This document shows positions 44,874 through 52,738 of a DNA stretch of 64,000 nt, piece by piece (the first letter of the stretch is position 1; every line of letters starts with the position of its first letter). The notes under the pieces are model-generated. The model made no database searches, was not told the origin of the DNA, and was given only the letters and a program-made list of their open reading frames with translations. The stretch is from Flavobacterium sp. Leaf82. Its GTDB lineage: Bacteria; Bacteroidota; Bacteroidia; Flavobacteriales; Flavobacteriaceae. Both the position numbers and the translations under genes were made by a program. The stretch covers positions 64,596 through 128,595 of the forward strand of contig NZ_LMMA01000036.1 in NCBI RefSeq assembly GCF_001422725.1, written 5' to 3'.

Positions 44874-47800
44874 TTACTTCTTCACTACAAAAAGTGCTTT
44901 TTCTTTTATTTCAGTTTGCGGAATTATGACCTGTTTTCCTCCGCTAATATTTGCTTTTTTTGTCAAAGTTCCTGTTGTTGTATTAATTTCATATACTTCG
45001 AAAATTCCTTTGTAATCTGATAAATCGATCGATATTTCCTGAGACTTTTTAGCATAAAAAAGATAGCTTTTTCCTTTATTTTCCAGTTTCCAAAGATTAT
45101 CTGAAAACGTATTTCCGTCAACCAGTTTCATTTCGCTTAAAGCGGAATAAAATACGGGAAGTTCAATTTTAGGAATATTAGGCAAAGAAGCTCCCGCCAT
45201 TAATACCGGCCATCCAAATCTTGAAGATCCGTCTGTTGAATATAAAATCACTTTTTCCGGATATTTTTCTTTGTATTCACGAACAGCGCGATATACCTGA
45301 TCGTCAGTTTCTTTTCCGGTTTTTAGTTTTCTGGCGTGTTGCCTTGGCGCTAAATTAACTCCGCCTTGTGGTGCATAAGCGGTTCCGTCTTCTTTATAAT
45401 ACCAATATCTGATGTCGATTAAATCAACTGTTTTTATTCTTTTTGCATCTTTTAAAATCGCATCCTGAACATCTTTTGTAGCGCTTAAACCAATGATTCC
45501 GTTTTTATGGGTTTCATCTTTCCATTTTTGGGCTTCATCGAGCCAAAATTCCATAAAGTGAAGCGGACCGGTATATTCGGCACTTGTTAACTGAATTACG
45601 TTGCTGTTTTCCTGAAAATTTTCTAACGACTTTCTGATAAAACCCTGATGTAATTTTCTTCTTTCGGCATTTGTAATATCATAAAATTGTTCTGCCATAA
45701 AAATACGTTTATCGCCTGCATAAGGCGGTGGCTCCGGAAAACCTGTATTGTTTATATTGTTTGCTGAACGCCAGGGAGAACTCGCCCAATGCGCTCCGGC
45801 TTCTAGAATATTATGCTGAAAATATTGCTGATTGATTAACAATTGTCCGTTTGGTTCTGCCAGTTCTGCAAAACGAGCCAGACGATTCCAATACCAATCG
45901 TTGTATTTTGTTAAATCGTATTTGCTCAAATGATCCCATGCAAAATCTTGTCCGCTTCTGGCGAAAGGCTGTTCGTAAAACGGAGGCCAGACATCGTCAT
46001 CAATGCGGCGAACGCGTTCGTGATCGTCCATTCTGCGGTCGTACCAAAGTCCGTAATTATGTTCAAGGGCAACTATATTGTTGGTTGTTAGATAATCTAC
46101 GGTTTCTTCGACTTTATCTGTAAGTCCGTTTCCGCTTCTTCCCGGAACAAATCTGGTAATATGTGGTGAAGATTTTTTTACATCATTGTCTAAAAGACTT
46201 CCGCGCCACCACGCTACATTGGTTTTTTTTCCGGCAATTAGTTTTCCTTCAAAAGTTAATAATCCGTTTTCGATTTTTACTTTCGAATTGTTTTTTGATG
46301 TTTTATTTTGATCGTTATTCTTTAAATCATTGGCGTTTTTTAAGCCTGAATTATTGCTGTTAATTGAATTTGATTTTGAAACTTCTGCAATCCATTCCGG
46401 TAAACTTTTTGCAGTTGTCGCTGAATTTTTAGTCAATTCTGCTGCAACTTCAACACTCGGACTCGAAGAGGGTTCTGAACCTAAATCATAAATAAAAGAC
46501 TGAAAAGGAAGTTTGCCTAATCTGGTTTCTAATTGTGCATAAAACAAACTTCTTGGACTAATATGACCGTTTACGTCTTTCCAATGTCCGTTTCCTGCAA
46601 ATTGTCCCCAAACTCCAAACGCCCAGTTTTGCGCTGTTGGCGGACTGTAACATTCTATTTTTGAAGCTGATGATTCCCAGATTACAGAGTTTGCCGCTGT
46701 CCAGCCTGCTCCTCTTCCGTTTTGTTCTCTATTATTGTAGCTTAAAGCTTTTCCGTCGATATTGACAATGTCGAATAAAACTCCGGTTGTCCAACTTCCT
46801 ATAGCTCCACTATTTTCAAAAGGCAAATGTGATTCGCATTGTAAAAATACATTTGGTCCGGTTGCTCCAAATCCTCCAACAGCGAAATCATGATATCCAA
46901 ATTCTGAATAACAACGCTGAAATAAGGTTTGCTGTCCTTCGGTATAAAAAGTATGTCTTCTAAAGGATGCTATTTCAGAAATTGGTTCTGTTGCGATACA
47001 ATCTTCAACTGTAATTTGTTGTGATGTTTTTAAAACGGAAACTGCTCCACCTGCAAAATGTTTAAAGTTGACTTGTTTTACCCACGCATTTCTGGCATTT
47101 TCAATACTTATGGCTTGCCAGCGATGTTCTTCATCTTTTAAATTTGAAGGATTATAAGTCGATTTTATCAAAATATTTTCGATTCCGATATGTTCGATTC
47201 TTCCCAACCAGGAATAAACAGTTACTTTTGAAGTTCCAAAAATATCATCAAGAGACATTGTTAATGGAGCATTTAAGGTAACTTCATTTCCGTCGATTTT
47301 GGTTACAACTCTGTTCCAGGTCATATCCCAATCGCCTTTTTTCCAGCCAATCCAGGATGTTTCTCCTCCAAAATCCTGCATGTTTAATGCTTTGATAAAA
47401 TTATCCGTTAAAGGTTTACTGATTTCGATTTCATCAGAAACTTTTAATTTTGACGCATTTTTCAATTGAATTTTCTGCGTTCCAAGTGGTGTATATGCTG
47501 AATTAAATTCGAAAGAATCTTTATATACTTTATCAGCAACACCCAAAACACGAATTAGGGCTTCTCTTTCTAATCCGGTTCCTAAAAGTATAGTTCCGTT
47601 TTCTGAATTTCCGCTTCCTCTTAAAACAACGCCTGATTTTTTGATGTATAAAGTTCCGCTGATTTTAAAAGTCCCTTTGTCTAAAAGCACGGCTCCGCGA
47701 AAACCTGATTTGTCCGGTTTTAAATTACTCACATAATCAATTGCGTTTTGTATTTTTTGAGTGGCATCTTCTTCTTGTTTGGAAACAAAAATTTTATTAT

Positions 47801-48029
47801 CAATATTCGGAATTGCTACTTCTGAGTTTCTATATCCGGCAAAAGAAAAATCAGGGATTTGATTTCCTGCATTATCGGTTGTAAAAGAAAGTTTTCCTTC
47901 TTTTGTTTTTATAATATCAGGGGAATTATTTTGCGCTGTGATGTTAATACTTAAAAGCATTACAAAACCAGACAAAATAATTTTATCTTTTTTAAGGGAG
48001 ATTATATTTTTTAGTTGGGACAAATTCAC
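44874..48029 (-). CDS. Two-enzyme-like fusion: pectate-lyase-type beta-helix + DUF6298 TIM-barrel-like domain
   Basis: Exported 1051-aa protein; signal region up to SINITAQ. Residues about 60-545 form a right-handed beta-helix of the pectate-lyase-3 type (QNAIDYVSNLKPDKSGFRGA; LYIKKSGVVLRGSG; AVGGFGATGPNVFLQCESH). A low-complexity Ser/Asn/Lys linker spans about 555-600. Residues 600-1051 match what I know as DUF6298: TNVAWWRGSLLDND, FVPGRSGNGLTD, VALEHNYGLWYDRRMDDHER, LINQQYFQHNILEAGAHWAS, VIQLTSAEYTGPLHFMEFWL, DLIDIRYWYY, then a beta-sandwich tail. Acidic residues in SAEYTG and FMEFWLDE could be catalytic. No activity is known to me. It lies between GH140 and a PL1 lyase, so pectin is the likely substrate. 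Confidence 0.7.
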   Translation of the reverse strand: MNLSQLKNIISLKKDKIILSGFVMLLSINITAQNNSPDIIKTKEGKLSFTTDNAGNQIPDFSFAGYRNSEVAIPNIDNKIFVSKQEEDATQKIQNAIDYVSNLKPDKSGFRGAVLLDKGTFKISGTLYIKKSGVVLRGSGNSENGTILLGTGLEREALIRVLGVADKVYKDSFEFNSAYTPLGTQKIQLKNASKLKVSDEIEISKPLTDNFIKALNMQDFGGETSWIGWKKGDWDMTWNRVVTKIDGNEVTLNAPLTMSLDDIFGTSKVTVYSWLGRIEHIGIENILIKSTYNPSNLKDEEHRWQAISIENARNAWVKQVNFKHFAGGAVSVLKTSQQITVEDCIATEPISEIASFRRHTFYTEGQQTLFQRCYSEFGYHDFAVGGFGATGPNVFLQCESHLPFENSGAIGSWTTGVLFDIVNIDGKALSYNNREQNGRGAGWTAANSVIWESSASKIECYSPPTAQNWAFGVWGQFAGNGHWKDVNGHISPRSLFYAQLETRLGKLPFQSFIYDLGSEPSSSPSVEVAAELTKNSATTAKSLPEWIAEVSKSNSINSNNSGLKNANDLKNNDQNKTSKNNSKVKIENGLLTFEGKLIAGKKTNVAWWRGSLLDNDVKKSSPHITRFVPGRSGNGLTDKVEETVDYLTTNNIVALEHNYGLWYDRRMDDHERVRRIDDDVWPPFYEQPFARSGQDFAWDHLSKYDLTKYNDWYWNRLARFAELAEPNGQLLINQQYFQHNILEAGAHWASSPWRSANNINNTGFPEPPPYAGDKRIFMAEQFYDITNAERRKLHQGFIRKSLENFQENSNVIQLTSAEYTGPLHFMEFWLDEAQKWKDETHKNGIIGLSATKDVQDAILKDAKRIKTVDLIDIRYWYYKEDGTAYAPQGGVNLAPRQHARKLKTGKETDDQVYRAVREYKEKYPEKVILYSTDGSSRFGWPVLMAGASLPNIPKIELPVFYSALSEMKLVDGNTFSDNLWKLENKGKSYLFYAKKSQEISIDLSDYKGIFEVYEINTTTGTLTKKANISGGKQVIIPQTEIKEKALFVVKK

Positions 48030-48115
48030 CTTATTATTTTTTAAACTTTAAAATTAAACTTAATCAGTTATTTACTTTTCTAGCTTATAATTTACATTCC
48101 TAATTTCTACAATCT

Positions 48116-48213
48116 TGTCATTTCGACGAAGGAGAAATCTTCGTTAGTAGCTCCGCATGCTTGATAATCTTTGTAGAGTTTCTTGCGAAGATTTCTCCTT
48201 CGTCGAAATGACA
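48116..48213. repeat. Perfect 28-bp inverted repeat (TGTCATTTCGACGAAGG family)
   Basis: Arms 48116-48143 and 48186-48213 are exact reverse complements with a 42-bp loop. It fills the gap between the split PL1 lyase and the beta-helix/DUF6298 gene. Confidence 0.92.
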
Positions 48214-48278
48214 GACTTTGAGCTTATTTTAATTTTAGAATTTAGATTTTTCTATTCTCTTTATTCTGTCTTCTAAAT

Positions 48279-49979
48279 TTACTGTAATAATTCTTTAACT
48301 AATGTATCCGTATTATTTTCTTGTTTCGTCCAGTCTGTTTTAGATTTTGGATCAATTCCGTTAAAATACTTTTCGATATTGGTATATCCGTCTCCATTTG
48401 AATCTTTATTGGCATCTGAAGCGTCGTTTGGATTTAGTCCGTTTTTCTTTTCCCAAGCATCCGGAATTCCGTCATTATCTGAGTCTTTATAGGCTTTTCC
48501 TTTGTATTGAGGATAACCGCCCACCTGATCCGGATGTGTAATGATTCCTTTTTTATAAGAATCTGCGGGTAATCTTCTTTTTATATATGCTGCGCCTATG
48601 GCATTTTCTAATCCGTCTTTAGATTCAATTTTTCCGGTGCGGACTTGTTTGATAATTCTTTCGTCTACAATATCTCTTTTTGGCAAAGTGGCACCAACAT
48701 TATTCAGTACAAATTCATAGGCTTCTTCTGCTGACATGATGGTGATCTTTGGCATAGAAAAAGGCTTTGACTGTTTGATTAATTCCAGATACGATTTGGT
48801 TTCTGCTTCCGGAAGATCTTCTAATTGTACACCGCCGTTCCAGTTATCTGCTGTAACTTCCGGAGATCCCTGAATATAATTTCCTGCAACATAAGCTCTT
48901 CCATATGTTTTGGGTGTCATATATCATGATTCCGGTTTTAGGATTCTGTATCTAATTGGCTGATCTGTTGGTGTAATTGGTCCGGGTTTAAAATAATTAT
49001 TGATGATGTTAAACATCGAACGATAATCTCCTCCGTCAAGTGAACGATTCCACCAATTGAAGATGACGTTATTTACAAAATTAAAATCGCCATACATGCC
49101 TATAGAAGCGTTTCTGGAGATATTATCTGCCCATAGATTACGCATGAAAGTGCTGTTTAATCCGCCAATTGTACTTCCAAAAGCATGATTGTAGGTATCT
49201 AAACCTTCAGATGAAATAGTATTTTGAATCGTAATATTACAAGCTGGTAATTTCTCCAATTTTGATTTGTCATTGGCTTGAAACTGGTGTCTGTATAAGG
49301 ATATATTTTCGTCTAATCCCCAACTTACAGAACAGTGGTCCACGATAATATTCCCAATTGGGTTTCCGCCCAATGCATCGTCTCTTCTAGTTACTTCTGT
49401 TGCACCTCTGCGAAAACGCATATGTCTGATGATTACATCGTGTGTATCGATTTCAAGGGTTTCGCCTGCAATACAAATTCCGTCACCCGGAGCCGTTTGT
49501 CCGGCAATGGTAACGTAAGGTGCACGCATGCTGATTCTCTTTTTTAACTGAATAATTCCGGAAACGTTAAACACAATTGTTCTTGCTCCAACGGCTTCAC
49601 AAGCTTCGCGAAAAGTTCCTTTTCCGCTGTCTTCTAAACTGGTTACTACAAATATTTTTCCACCTCTTCCTCCTTGTGTAAAAGCTCCGCCTCCTTCAGC
49701 ACCAGGGAAAGCAGGAATATCTGCCCAGACAAAATCCTTAGGATAAGATGCCCAGGGTAAATAAGGTTTTCCTTGTTTTGCTTCGGCCTGAATAATACTA
49801 TAATTGGCTGTCCAAATTTCGTTTAAACGCTTTTCTTCATCTGCCAAAAGTGTATCGGCTTTTTCCTGAAGCGGTTTCGGAATCTGTGGATATTGTGCAT
49901 ATGCTGATGAAAAAACAGAGCACAACGAAAAGATCATTATGGTTCTTTTTAGAAGTGTATTGGAGGAACTATTTTGCAT
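48279..49979 (-). pseudogene. PL1-type pectate lyase interrupted by an in-frame TGA
   Basis: Two consecutive minus-strand ORFs (48924-49979, 351 aa; 48279-48920, 213 aa) are in the same frame and together match the 567-aa intact lyase at 50933. Upstream part: signal peptide, AFPGAEGGGAFTQGGRGG, ITIAGQTAPGDGICIAGE, RRDDALGGNP and DHCSVSWGLDENIS, so the catalytic beta-helix is almost complete. It ends YRILKPES-TGA. After TGA TAT, reading resumes MTPKTYGRAYVAGNYIQG and ends in a thrombospondin-3-like Ca-binding tail (DSDNDGIPDAWEKKNGLNPN). The ATG two codons after the stop could allow re-initiation. It is either a recent nonsense mutation or a sequencing error; no other damage is seen. Confidence 0.85.
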
Positions 49980-50024
49980 GGGAATTATGAATTTTCGATT
50001 GAAAAATAATAGGATTTTAACTTT

Positions 50025-50126
50025 TTGTCATTTCGACGAAGGAGAAATCACACACGGAGCTCAACAAAGATTCGCAAATTTCTATACGGAATCTCTTGTG
50101 TGATTTCTCCTTCGTCGAAATGACAA
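50025..50126. repeat. Perfect 30-bp inverted repeat (TTGTCATTTCGACGAAGG family)
   Basis: Arms 50025-50054 and 50097-50126 are exact reverse complements with a 42-bp loop. It lies between DUF3826 and the split lyase gene. The longest perfect pair in the window. Confidence 0.92.
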
Positions 50127-50134
50127 TATTGTAT

Positions 50135-50806
50135 TTATTTATTACCTTTTTCCTTTTCTCGTTCTTCAAGGCGTTTATGCCAGTCGGCGCTTTCTTTGTT
50201 TAGATCGTAACCTTCTTTAGATAAATAGTTATTGATTCTTCCTTTGTATTTTCCAAACCAACCGTGTTTTTCTTTAGAAGATCCGCCGTCCATTGCATGT
50301 TCTCTGGCTTCGACTAAAGCTTTATAAATATATTCTTTTTGTGCAGCGGTCAAATTAGGCAGCATGTCGTTGTAACCTGCAACCGTAATTGGCAAAACAC
50401 CATAAGTCATTCCGTCTTTTACTTCTGTAATTTTATCTTCGGTGAGTTGTTTTCCTAATTTTTTAAGATAGGTTTTGTGCAGTTTATCAATAGATTGATC
50501 TGCCTTTGATTTTAGCCTATCAATGCTTTCGTTTTGCTTTTCTTTAGCTAAACTGGTGTCTTCTTTAATTTTTTTGATTTCGGCATCTCTTCCATCCTGA
50601 ATTTCGCTTAAATCTCTAAATTGTTGTGCAACGATATCAATAACTGCTTTTTCTTTCTCGGGATTTTTCAATCCTAATTTTTCAACAATTTTGGTGGCTC
50701 TTTCGTTGGTTACTTTTATATATTCCGGATCTAAATGCTGTTGTGCGATACTGGTAAAAAATACCAAAAGCATCATCAAAACACTTGCTTTTTTTATTGA
50801 CTTCAT
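50135..50806 (-). CDS. DUF3826 secreted protein
   Basis: Exported 223-aa, strongly helical and charged protein; signal peptide ends FFTSIAQQ. It matches DUF3826 by overall layout: AIVEKLGL-like start (TKIVEKLGLKNPEKEKAVID), a long Lys/Glu/Asp-rich coiled region (about 55-115), then KITEVKDGMTYGVLPITVAG, LTAAQKEYIYKALVEAREHA and the C-terminal WFGKYKGRINNYLSKEGYDL. DUF3826 genes are usually found beside pectate lyases in Bacteroidota; here it is sandwiched between two PL1 paralogues, all minus strand. Its biochemical role is unknown; a lyase partner or a pectin-binding protein are both possible. Confidence 0.8.
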   Translation of the reverse strand: MKSIKKASVLMMLLVFFTSIAQQHLDPEYIKVTNERATKIVEKLGLKNPEKEKAVIDIVAQQFRDLSEIQDGRDAEIKKIKEDTSLAKEKQNESIDRLKSKADQSIDKLHKTYLKKLGKQLTEDKITEVKDGMTYGVLPITVAGYNDMLPNLTAAQKEYIYKALVEAREHAMDGGSSKEKHGWFGKYKGRINNYLSKEGYDLNKESADWHKRLEEREKEKGNK

Positions 50807-50843
50807 TTTAATAAAATTATGAATTACAATGCTGTTTTTTTTT

Positions 50844-50918
50844 AAAATCTGCCAGATCTACAAAATCTGTTTGCTAATTTTTTCTCGCAGGTTTAGCAGA
50901 TTTGGCAGACTTTTTTTT
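50844..50918. repeat. Inverted repeat (AAATCTGCCAGATCTAC family)
   Basis: Left arm AAAATCTGCCAGATCTACAA; right arm GGTTTAGCAGATTTGGCAGA followed by CTTTTTTTT. Imperfect. Similar right-arm sequence recurs at about 62905-62930. It separates the intact PL1 gene from DUF3826. Confidence 0.65.
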
Positions 50919-50932
50919 GAATTATTTCTAAA

Positions 50933-52636
50933 CTATTCTTGTAGAGATTTTGTTAATGTCTCGTGATTGTTGGATAGATCTTTCCAGTCTGTTTTTTGGT
51001 TTGGATCTGTTCCGTTTAGGTATTCTTCGATATTCGAATATCCGTCGTTATCTGAATCTAATTTTGCATCAGAAGCATCATTTGGATTTAATCCGTGTTT
51101 TTTCTCCCATTTGTCCGGAAGTCCGTCTTTGTCTGTATCTGTATAAGGTTTTCCTTTGTATTCTGGGTATCCGCCAACTTGCGAAATATCCGTAATGATA
51201 CCTTGTTTATAAGAATCCATAGGTAAACGTCTGTGTTCGAACTGGTAGAATGTTTTTTTCTCTAATCCTTTTGCATATTCAGGAACTCCTGTTTTTACTG
51301 TTCTTACGATTCTTTCGTCTACTTTATCTCTGATTGGTAAAGTTGCACCAACATTTTTAAGTACAAAATCATACGATTCCTGTGCACTCATAAATTTATT
51401 GAACCAAGGCATTGGAAATGGTCTGTCGCTTTTCATTTTAGCAAAATAATCTTTGGCATCGTCATAAGTCATTAACTCGCCTTTTTTATTTTCGATCTGA
51501 ATTCCGCCGTCCCAGTTGTCTTTTGTTACTTTATCGTTGTTGTTTACTACGTTTCCGTTTACGTAAGCTCTACCAAAAACCATGTAAGGCAATTTGCTTC
51601 TTCCTGATTCCGGTTTTAAGATTCTATAACTTATAGGCTGCGTTAAATCTGTAACGGGTCCCGGTTTGTAAAAGTTATTGATAATGTTGTAGTTGGCGGT
51701 ATAATCTCCACCATCTGTTGATCTGTTGTACCAGTTGAAAACAACGTTGTTTACGAAATTAAAAATTCCGTTCCATCCAATTGAAGGATTTCTACCGGCA
51801 TTATTTGCCCACATGTTTCTAACAAAAGCACAATTTTCTCCTCCCAAAGTACTTCCAAATGCGTGGTTGTAGGTATCTAAAGCTTCACCAAATAAACTGT
51901 TTTGGATTGTGATGTTTACCGTTGGTTTCTTTTCGTCCGGATATCCTGCACCGGGACTGTACATATGTCTGTATATTGACATGTTTTCGTCTAATCCCCA
52001 AGTGGCAGAAACGTGATCGATCATGATATTTCCAACAGGATTTCCTCCAATGGCATCATCACGACGGCCTACGAAAGTTTCTCCACGGCGAAAACGCATA
52101 TGCCTGATAATTACATCATGTGTATCGATCCAAACGGATTCTCCTGCAATACAAATTCCGTCTCCGGGAGCCGTTTGTCCTGCAATTGTAATGTAAGGTG
52201 CGCGAATGATTAGCGGACTTTTGATTTTGATAATTCCGGCAACATTAAATACTACTATTCTTGCTCCTCCTTTTTCGCAGGCTTCACGTAAGGTTCCGGG
52301 TCCTCTGTCTTCGAGACTTGTAACGGTATATACGTTTCCGCCACGACCTCCGTAAGTGTACATTCCTCCACCTTCGGCTCCGGGAAATGCAGGGATTTCT
52401 GCCTGAGGTAAATCGTTTGGTCTTGATGCCCACGGAATATATGGTTTTCCGTGTCTGGCTTCTTCTTCGATAATAACAAGGGCTTTTTCCCAGGCTTCAT
52501 CAGAAAGTTTTGATGCTTCTTCTTTAATTGCTTTTTCTTGTGCCTGAACTTCAGCACTTAGCTTTGGATATTGAGCGAAACACTCGAAATTTCCCACGAC
52601 AACCAGAAATAGAATAAATAATACGGAATTTTTCAT
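50933..52636 (-). CDS. PL1-type pectate lyase with Ca-binding tail
   Basis: Exported 567-aa pectate lyase cleaving alpha-1,4-galacturonan by Ca-dependent beta-elimination. Signal peptide MKNSVLFILFLVVVGNFECFAQ. The beta-helix starts near residue 80 with IPAFPGAEGGGMYTYGGRGG. Key region: ITIAGQTAPGDGICIAGE (149-166), HDVIIRHMRFRRG (173-185), RRDDAIGG (191-198, likely Ca site) and DHVSATWGLDENMS (207-220). The C-terminus carries a thrombospondin-3-like segment, DTDKDGLPDKWEKKHGLNPN then DSDNDGYSNIEEYLNGTDPN. It is the first enzyme after susCD, downstream of a 14-bp stem-loop, and has a split paralogue two genes further on. Confidence 0.92.
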   Translation of the reverse strand: MKNSVLFILFLVVVGNFECFAQYPKLSAEVQAQEKAIKEEASKLSDEAWEKALVIIEEEARHGKPYIPWASRPNDLPQAEIPAFPGAEGGGMYTYGGRGGNVYTVTSLEDRGPGTLREACEKGGARIVVFNVAGIIKIKSPLIIRAPYITIAGQTAPGDGICIAGESVWIDTHDVIIRHMRFRRGETFVGRRDDAIGGNPVGNIMIDHVSATWGLDENMSIYRHMYSPGAGYPDEKKPTVNITIQNSLFGEALDTYNHAFGSTLGGENCAFVRNMWANNAGRNPSIGWNGIFNFVNNVVFNWYNRSTDGGDYTANYNIINNFYKPGPVTDLTQPISYRILKPESGRSKLPYMVFGRAYVNGNVVNNNDKVTKDNWDGGIQIENKKGELMTYDDAKDYFAKMKSDRPFPMPWFNKFMSAQESYDFVLKNVGATLPIRDKVDERIVRTVKTGVPEYAKGLEKKTFYQFEHRRLPMDSYKQGIITDISQVGGYPEYKGKPYTDTDKDGLPDKWEKKHGLNPNDASDAKLDSDNDGYSNIEEYLNGTDPNQKTDWKDLSNNHETLTKSLQE

Positions 52637-52670
52637 GTTAATTTGTAATTATGGTAATTCTTTTTAAACA

Positions 52671-52702
52671 AATCACCTGTATTTTTAGAAATACAGGTGA
52701 TT
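52671..52702 (-). terminator. Perfect 14-bp stem-loop after susD (attenuator or processing site)
   Basis: On the minus strand AATCACCTGTATTT (arm), CTAA loop, AAATACAGGTGATT (arm), then TGTTTAAAAAG. It lies between susD and the first pectate lyase gene. In Bacteroidota glycan loci, a stem-loop after susCD is often linked to higher expression of the transporter pair than of the enzymes; that role here is inference. Confidence 0.6.
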
Positions 52703-52738
52703 GCTTTTATGTTTTAATAAATCATTTTGAGGATAAAA

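Noticed and set aside
48924..48926. TGA as selenocysteine or programmed readthrough in the split lyase
   Set aside because: No enzyme of this family uses selenocysteine, the paralogue has ordinary residues here, and no recoding hairpin is evident after the codon.
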